Origin: RGIG3178 sp942492795
Lineage (GTDB): Bacteria > Bacillota > Clostridia > Christensenellales > QAND01
DNA: 64,000 nt
Assembly (NCBI GenBank): GCA_942492795.1
Contig: OW818639.1
Span: 1,674,001-1,738,000, forward strand
Direction: 5' to 3'
Shown piece after piece: positions 60,426-64,000 of this stretch. The notes under the pieces are model-generated. The model was not told the DNA's origin, searched no databases, and saw nothing but the letters and a program-made list of their open reading frames with translations. Positions within the stretch are counted from its first letter, which is position 1, and every line of letters starts with the position of its first letter. The position numbers and the translations under genes were made by a program.

Positions 60426-60617
60426 TTATTCGCCGGTATGGATGACGGAAACGGGGCAGGAATCCTCGGCATCCAAAACGCTGTCCTTCAATTCATCCGG
60501 CACAATCCCTTTGGAGACGTCAGCTTTTTCGTCTTCCGCCATGAAGAACACAAAGGGGGACAGACTGATGCAAACGCCGCAGCTGATGCATCCGTCCCTG
60601 TCGATGGTAACTTTCAT
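60426..60617 (-). CDS. Monocluster [4Fe-4S] ferredoxin
   Basis: 63 residues; ATG 60617 with AAGGAGAG upstream. CISCGVC near residues 10-16 and a late CPVSVI give the four Cys ligands (C-x2-C-x2-C..C-P) of a single [4Fe-4S] cluster, in the Thermotoga/Desulfovibrio small-ferredoxin style. An acidic middle (EDEKADVSKG) fits electron-transfer partners. It may supply electrons to radical SAM or FMN enzymes; partners are not fixed by context. Confidence 0.92.
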   Translation of the reverse strand: MKVTIDRDGCISCGVCISLSPFVFFMAEDEKADVSKGIVPDELKDSVLDAEDSCPVSVIHTGE

Positions 60618-60742
60618 AGTGCGCTCTCCTTTCCCATGAGTATGCCGCATGTACGGCTTGTGCGATTATCATGTGCAAAAAGGCAAAAATATATAAGCGC
60701 TAAATGCGGCGACGTACGCTTGGAACGAAACGCCGAAAACTG

Positions 60743-62023
60743 TTACGCAAGAGCAAGACCGAGCAAAAAGACACCAAGATTATCGCGAAAAATCTCATCG
60801 AATTGGTTCAATGGCAACGGATTTTCCCCAATACCCGATTCGATGGTATAGCCGGGAAGGTTATACTGCAAAATGAACCAATCCTTATAGCCCGCGAAAC
60901 CGGATTCATAAGGCGTATCCACCAGCGCATAGCCGCTTGCGTTTGCAAACGCCTGCCCGATCTGCTGTGCGCGCGGAGGCCGCATATCCAAATACTTCCA
61001 ATAGATCTCCTGACCCTGTGTATGATAGGCGAGGACCAAGGCAAACGAATGTGACAGCGTAAAGTTATACATTGCCTGGCTTTCGGGCTCCGACAATGCA
61101 TTGGAACCGACAAAATCACGGGGACCGGGCTTATTATACCCCTGCCGGTATTTGATCTCCTTTGCGTTTTCCCAGCCGGCAGGATAATTGAGATTCAAAT
61201 CCACGCCGTTGATATTCGCTTTCCAGCCGTCGGGAAACGGGATCGTGGGGTAGTTGTCTGCATAGGATCGCGCCTGCTTATAAAACGGGTTGCTTACGGG
61301 GATGGCCCCGTTTACCAGATCGACGCCGTCAGGATTGACCAGCGGAATGAGAAACAGAGATGTTTTGTTGTAGAGATCCCGGGCGTCGAAATCGCCGATA
61401 TTCCGCCCCGAGGCATAGGAAGAAGAATAATCCTCCAGAAACTTCAACAAAACCGGTGTGTTGATCCATTCGTTCGCATGGTGCGAGGCGTTGTAGGATA
61501 TTTCTGTCTCTCCCTGTCCGATACGAACACCCCATAACGGTCTGCCCATCATACTGCGTCCTATGATAAATGTCTGCAAAAAAGGATAACGATGCTGTAA
61601 TCCGTTGATAATCTGCTCTGTCAGATAACTTGTATAACGGATCCCAACGGGCACGACGGGAAAAGCAAACGGGATAACCAGTTGCTGCCCTATCCGCAGA
61701 CGGAAAGCATCTGCAGACGGATTGGCCTGCACAATCGCATACAGCGTTGTTCCGTATTGACGGGAAAGCCGGTACAGGGTATCGCCCTTTGCTATGGTAT
61801 GGATGACGTAGCCGCGAAGGTATGGCGCGAGCGCCTCTTGTGTCCTGGGGCCTACTATGCCATCCGCCAACAGGTTGTGATCGCTTTGAAACTGCAATAC
61901 GGCACTCTGCGTCCGTCCGCCAAAGATGCCGTCTATGGCGCCAGGCTGATAGCCTGCGCGTGTCAATGCAAGCTGAAGAGCCTCCACATGCGCCCCGCGG
62001 CTTCCGATACGCAAGATTTCCAT
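60743..62023 (-). CDS. M14-family gamma-D-glutamyl-diamino acid endopeptidase with LysM and peptidoglycan-binding domains
   Basis: 426 residues; ATG 62023 follows GGGAGG, the longer frame is unlikely. Domains: a peptidoglycan-binding_1 repeat (about 5-65: GSRGAHVEALQLALTRAGY), a LysM (about 72-118: YVIHTIAKGDTLYRLSRQYG), then an M14 zinc carboxypeptidase domain (about 130-425) with HHANEW (HxxE ligands), YHTQGQ (third His) and TIESG (catalytic Glu). The order matches Endopeptidase I of Bacillus sphaericus type, which cleaves between gamma-D-Glu and the diamino acid. No signal peptide is seen, so it may be used in cortex or mother-cell wall recycling. Confidence 0.9.
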   Translation of the reverse strand: MEILRIGSRGAHVEALQLALTRAGYQPGAIDGIFGGRTQSAVLQFQSDHNLLADGIVGPRTQEALAPYLRGYVIHTIAKGDTLYRLSRQYGTTLYAIVQANPSADAFRLRIGQQLVIPFAFPVVPVGIRYTSYLTEQIINGLQHRYPFLQTFIIGRSMMGRPLWGVRIGQGETEISYNASHHANEWINTPVLLKFLEDYSSSYASGRNIGDFDARDLYNKTSLFLIPLVNPDGVDLVNGAIPVSNPFYKQARSYADNYPTIPFPDGWKANINGVDLNLNYPAGWENAKEIKYRQGYNKPGPRDFVGSNALSEPESQAMYNFTLSHSFALVLAYHTQGQEIYWKYLDMRPPRAQQIGQAFANASGYALVDTPYESGFAGYKDWFILQYNLPGYTIESGIGENPLPLNQFDEIFRDNLGVFLLGLALA

Positions 62024-62162
62024 TGTCGGTCCTCCCAATATGATTCTATTGTATCGTATGAAGCGAAGGTTAAAAAGTATCATGCTTCCGCCGGAAATTG
62101 AATGTGGAAGTGCGATATGTTAAAATTACACTATGTTTTGATTATGACAGAGGAGGCGCAAT

Positions 62163-63140
62163 ATGGGAAAACTCAACGTATTGGTATTATGGGATAATAT
62201 GACCGAACAAAGAAAGACAGTGCTCGAATCGGTTTCACCGGAGGCTGAATATACCTATTCGGACACGAAGCAGGTGGACAGGGAAACGGTGCAAGCCGCG
62301 CAGGTCATCCTCGGGATCCCGCCGGTGGAATATGTCAGGGATTCACCGAATTTGAAGTATCTTCAATTGTCCTGGGCCGGCGCTGAGGTCTATTTACAGG
62401 AAGGTGTTTTGCGGGATGACGTTCTGCTGTGCAGCGGAACGGGCACATACGGCATGCCGATCTCGGAATACATGGTGGGAGCGGTAATCGCCATGTTCAA
62501 GAATTTCCCGATCTACCGTGACCAGCAGAAACAGGGACTCTGGCAGCGGACGCGTTTGTATACCAACAAACCGATTTATGGCGCGACAGTGATGTCTGTC
62601 GGCACAGGGGATATCGGCGGCACATTCCTAAAACATATGAAGGAGCTGGGCTGCAGAACAATCGGTATCCGGCGCACAGCGGGTGAAAAGCCCGAATATG
62701 TTGACGAGATGTACACGACCGAGGAAATGGACGATGTGCTGCCGCGTGCGGATGTCGTGGCGCTTTCAATGCCGCAGACCCCGCAGACCATCGGCATGTT
62801 TGACAAGCGCCGTCTTGGGTTGATGAAAGAGGATTCGGTTTTGATCAACATAGGACGCGGTTCCGCCATCGTTACACAGGCTCTGTGCGATGAGCTTTCT
62901 TTGGGCCGCATACGCGGCGCGGTGCTGGATGTGACCGATCCCGAGCCATTGCCCAAGGATCACCCGCTTTGGAAATTTGACAACGTCTTGATCACGCCGC
63001 ATTGCTGTGCGGGCGGTTCAACGCTGACGCAGCAAAAATCCTTTGAAGTCTGCTACGAGAACTTCAAAGCGTTTGTCGAAGGCCGTGACCCTATGTCCCG
63101 GGTGGACAGATCAACAGGGTACCGCATTTCAAGGAGATAA
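62163..63140 (+). CDS. D-2-hydroxyacid dehydrogenase family protein (copy 1)
   Basis: 325 residues, AGAGGAGG upstream. NAD-binding GTGDIGG near residue 146, catalytic triad Arg in INIGRGSAI, Glu in DVTDPEPLP and His in ITPHCCAG, the family set. The N-terminal MGKLNVLVLW and QILGIPPVEYV are shared with the next gene, 168 bases downstream. The second half of this enzyme fold suits reduction of 2-ketoacids to D-hydroxyacids with NAD(P)H. Substrate unknown; serine or phosphoglycerate pathways have no partner genes here. Confidence 0.9.
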   Translation: MGKLNVLVLWDNMTEQRKTVLESVSPEAEYTYSDTKQVDRETVQAAQVILGIPPVEYVRDSPNLKYLQLSWAGAEVYLQEGVLRDDVLLCSGTGTYGMPISEYMVGAVIAMFKNFPIYRDQQKQGLWQRTRLYTNKPIYGATVMSVGTGDIGGTFLKHMKELGCRTIGIRRTAGEKPEYVDEMYTTEEMDDVLPRADVVALSMPQTPQTIGMFDKRRLGLMKEDSVLINIGRGSAIVTQALCDELSLGRIRGAVLDVTDPEPLPKDHPLWKFDNVLITPHCCAGGSTLTQQKSFEVCYENFKAFVEGRDPMSRVDRSTGYRISRR

Positions 63141-63162
63141 GGCAAAATATATTTTTGGCAAC

Positions 63163-63187
63163 AAAAAGGCGGGATAACCGCCTTTTT
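63163..63187 (+). terminator. Terminator between the two dehydrogenase copies
   Basis: AAAAAGGCGG / CCGCCTTTTT with a 5-base loop, so the two copies are probably separate transcripts. Confidence 0.8.
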
Positions 63188-63307
63188 GCTAAAAGTGCAA
63201 TTGCGGAGCGCATCATGGCGGAATATGCAGGCAACGATGTTTCGTTTGTTGAACATGCGTGTACAGTATGTTAGAATTCAAAGTATTAAGCGGCAGGAGG
63301 ATTCAGA

Positions 63308-64000
63308 ATGGCCAATTTAAAAATACTGGTGCTGTGGGAGCACCTGACAGACGAACGAAAAGCGATGCTTCAATCGGTCGCACCGGAAGCCGAATACACC
63401 TTTGCAAGCCGGGACAGCGTGGATATGCAGACCGTACAAGGCGCGCATATCATACTCGGGAACCCTCCGTATGACAAGGTGACAGGATCTTTGAACCTAA
63501 AGTATTTGCAGCTAAACTCCGCGGGAGCCGAACGGTATCTCAACGAAGGCATTTTGCGGCCCGAAGTCCTGCTGTGCAGCGGAACGGGCACATACGGCAT
63601 TCCTATCTCCGAATACATGGTCGGCGCCGTGTTCGCAATGTTCAAGAACTTCATGCTGTACCGCGATCAGCAAAAACAGGCAACATGGCAGCGGATCCGC
63701 AACTATACCAATAAGCCGGTATACGGTTCCACGGCGATGGTCGTGGGTGCAGGAGACATCGGCAGCAACTTTTTGATGCGCATGAAGGCTCTGGGGTGCA
63801 GGACCATCGGCATTCGACGTACAGCGGGGGAGAAGCCAGAGTATGTCGATGAGCAGTATACGACAGATGAAATGGACGACGTCCTGCCGCGCGCGGACAT
63901 CGTGGCGCTGGCATTGCCGCACACACCGGAGACCGCAGGCCTATTCGATGCACGCAGGCTATCGCTTTTAAAAGATGATGCCGTATTGATAAACGTAGGC
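63308..64000 (+). CDS. D-2-hydroxyacid dehydrogenase family protein (copy 2, 3' end outside window)
   Basis: 231 codons to the window edge with no stop; AGGAGG precedes ATG 63308. It is clearly paralogous to copy 1: LKILVLWEHLTDERK matches LNVLVLWDNMTEQRK, and the NAD loop here is GAGDIGS at about residue 146. The copies also share LLCSGTGTYG, EYMVGAV, IGIRRTAGEKPEYVDE and DEMDDVLPRAD, so they are a tandem duplication with moderate divergence. The catalytic Glu and His lie beyond the window. Confidence 0.88.
   Translation, partial: MANLKILVLWEHLTDERKAMLQSVAPEAEYTFASRDSVDMQTVQGAHIILGNPPYDKVTGSLNLKYLQLNSAGAERYLNEGILRPEVLLCSGTGTYGIPISEYMVGAVFAMFKNFMLYRDQQKQATWQRIRNYTNKPVYGSTAMVVGAGDIGSNFLMRMKALGCRTIGIRRTAGEKPEYVDEQYTTDEMDDVLPRADIVALALPHTPETAGLFDARRLSLLKDDAVLINVG

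Noticed and set aside
1..64000. CRISPR arrays, tRNA or rRNA genes, insertion sequences
   Set aside because: Looked for repeat-spacer patterns, T-loop GTTCGAATCC-type signatures and transposase motifs on both strands by eye; none was found.

Overview
The window looks like a chromosomal segment of an anaerobic Gram-positive bacterium of the Bacillota, most likely Clostridia. Evidence: strong AGGAGG-type ribosome binding sites nearly everywhere, frequent GTG and TTG starts, lipobox lipoproteins and adaptor proteins with no outer-membrane partners, heterodimeric BmrCD-type ABC exporters, a diaminopimelate-type peptidoglycan peptidase, and oxygen-sensitive or Fe-S systems (radical SAM enzymes, a monocluster ferredoxin, an FMN glutamate synthase-like protein, an aconitase-family dehydratase). 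No rRNA, tRNA, CRISPR array, transposase or phage gene was recognised. Many small operons are separated by clear Rho-independent terminators, often shared between convergent genes.

Region by region. 1-7.5 kb: end of a surface polysaccharide cluster, with a radical SAM/glycosyltransferase fusion, a three-gene set capE-wecB-rmlD-like that fits synthesis of a UDP-N-acetyl-L-deoxyhexosamine, and an AT-rich O-acyltransferase. 7.7-14 kb: MarR regulator, two adaptor proteins and a heterodimeric ABC exporter. 14-16.3 kb: MsrAB and a calcium-loop repeat protein. 16.4-21.8 kb: a two-gene module of a processive-type glycosyltransferase and a large membrane protein with a glycosidase-like outer part and cytoplasmic HEAT repeats. 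22-24.4 kb: zinc-dependent dehydrogenase and lactate-racemase (LarA)-like protein. 24.6-28.6 kb: DUF421 protein, the AmmeMemoRadiSam pair, and MtnA. 28.8-32.8 kb: a second MarR plus heterodimeric ABC exporter. 32.9-39.1 kb: SGNH hydrolase, DUF1836 protein, then a sulfur block (MetY, cysteine desulfurase, E1-like ThiF/MoeB protein, two Rrf2 regulators). 39.4-45.1 kb: a serine palmitoyltransferase-like enzyme coupled to a ketosphinganine-reductase-like SDR, an MBL hydrolase, an SPFH/flotillin-like protein and a lipoprotein. 45.3-47.3 kb: three poorly known small proteins (Smr-like, C39-like, GIDE-like). 47.6-52.3 kb: FMN glutamate synthase-family protein, EamA transporter, LeuC/LeuD. 52.4-55.5 kb: small PQ-loop-like protein, PadR-DUF1700-DUF4097 envelope operon, amidase-like protein. 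55.7-60.6 kb: assorted small proteins including a miniature kinase-fold protein, a Cys-rich microprotein, a DUF4153 membrane protein, a stand-alone riboflavin kinase domain and a ferredoxin. 60.7-64 kb: a gamma-D-glutamyl-diamino-acid peptidase and two tandem D-2-hydroxyacid dehydrogenases, the second cut by the window edge.

The most interesting items are the SPT/KDSR-like pair next to an SPFH protein (possible sphingoid-base synthesis in a Gram-positive), the glycosyltransferase/glycosidase-HEAT module, the radical SAM-glycosyltransferase fusion with a shared C-terminal tail motif, and the miniature kinase-like protein. All assignments are from reading sequence motifs; no database search was run.
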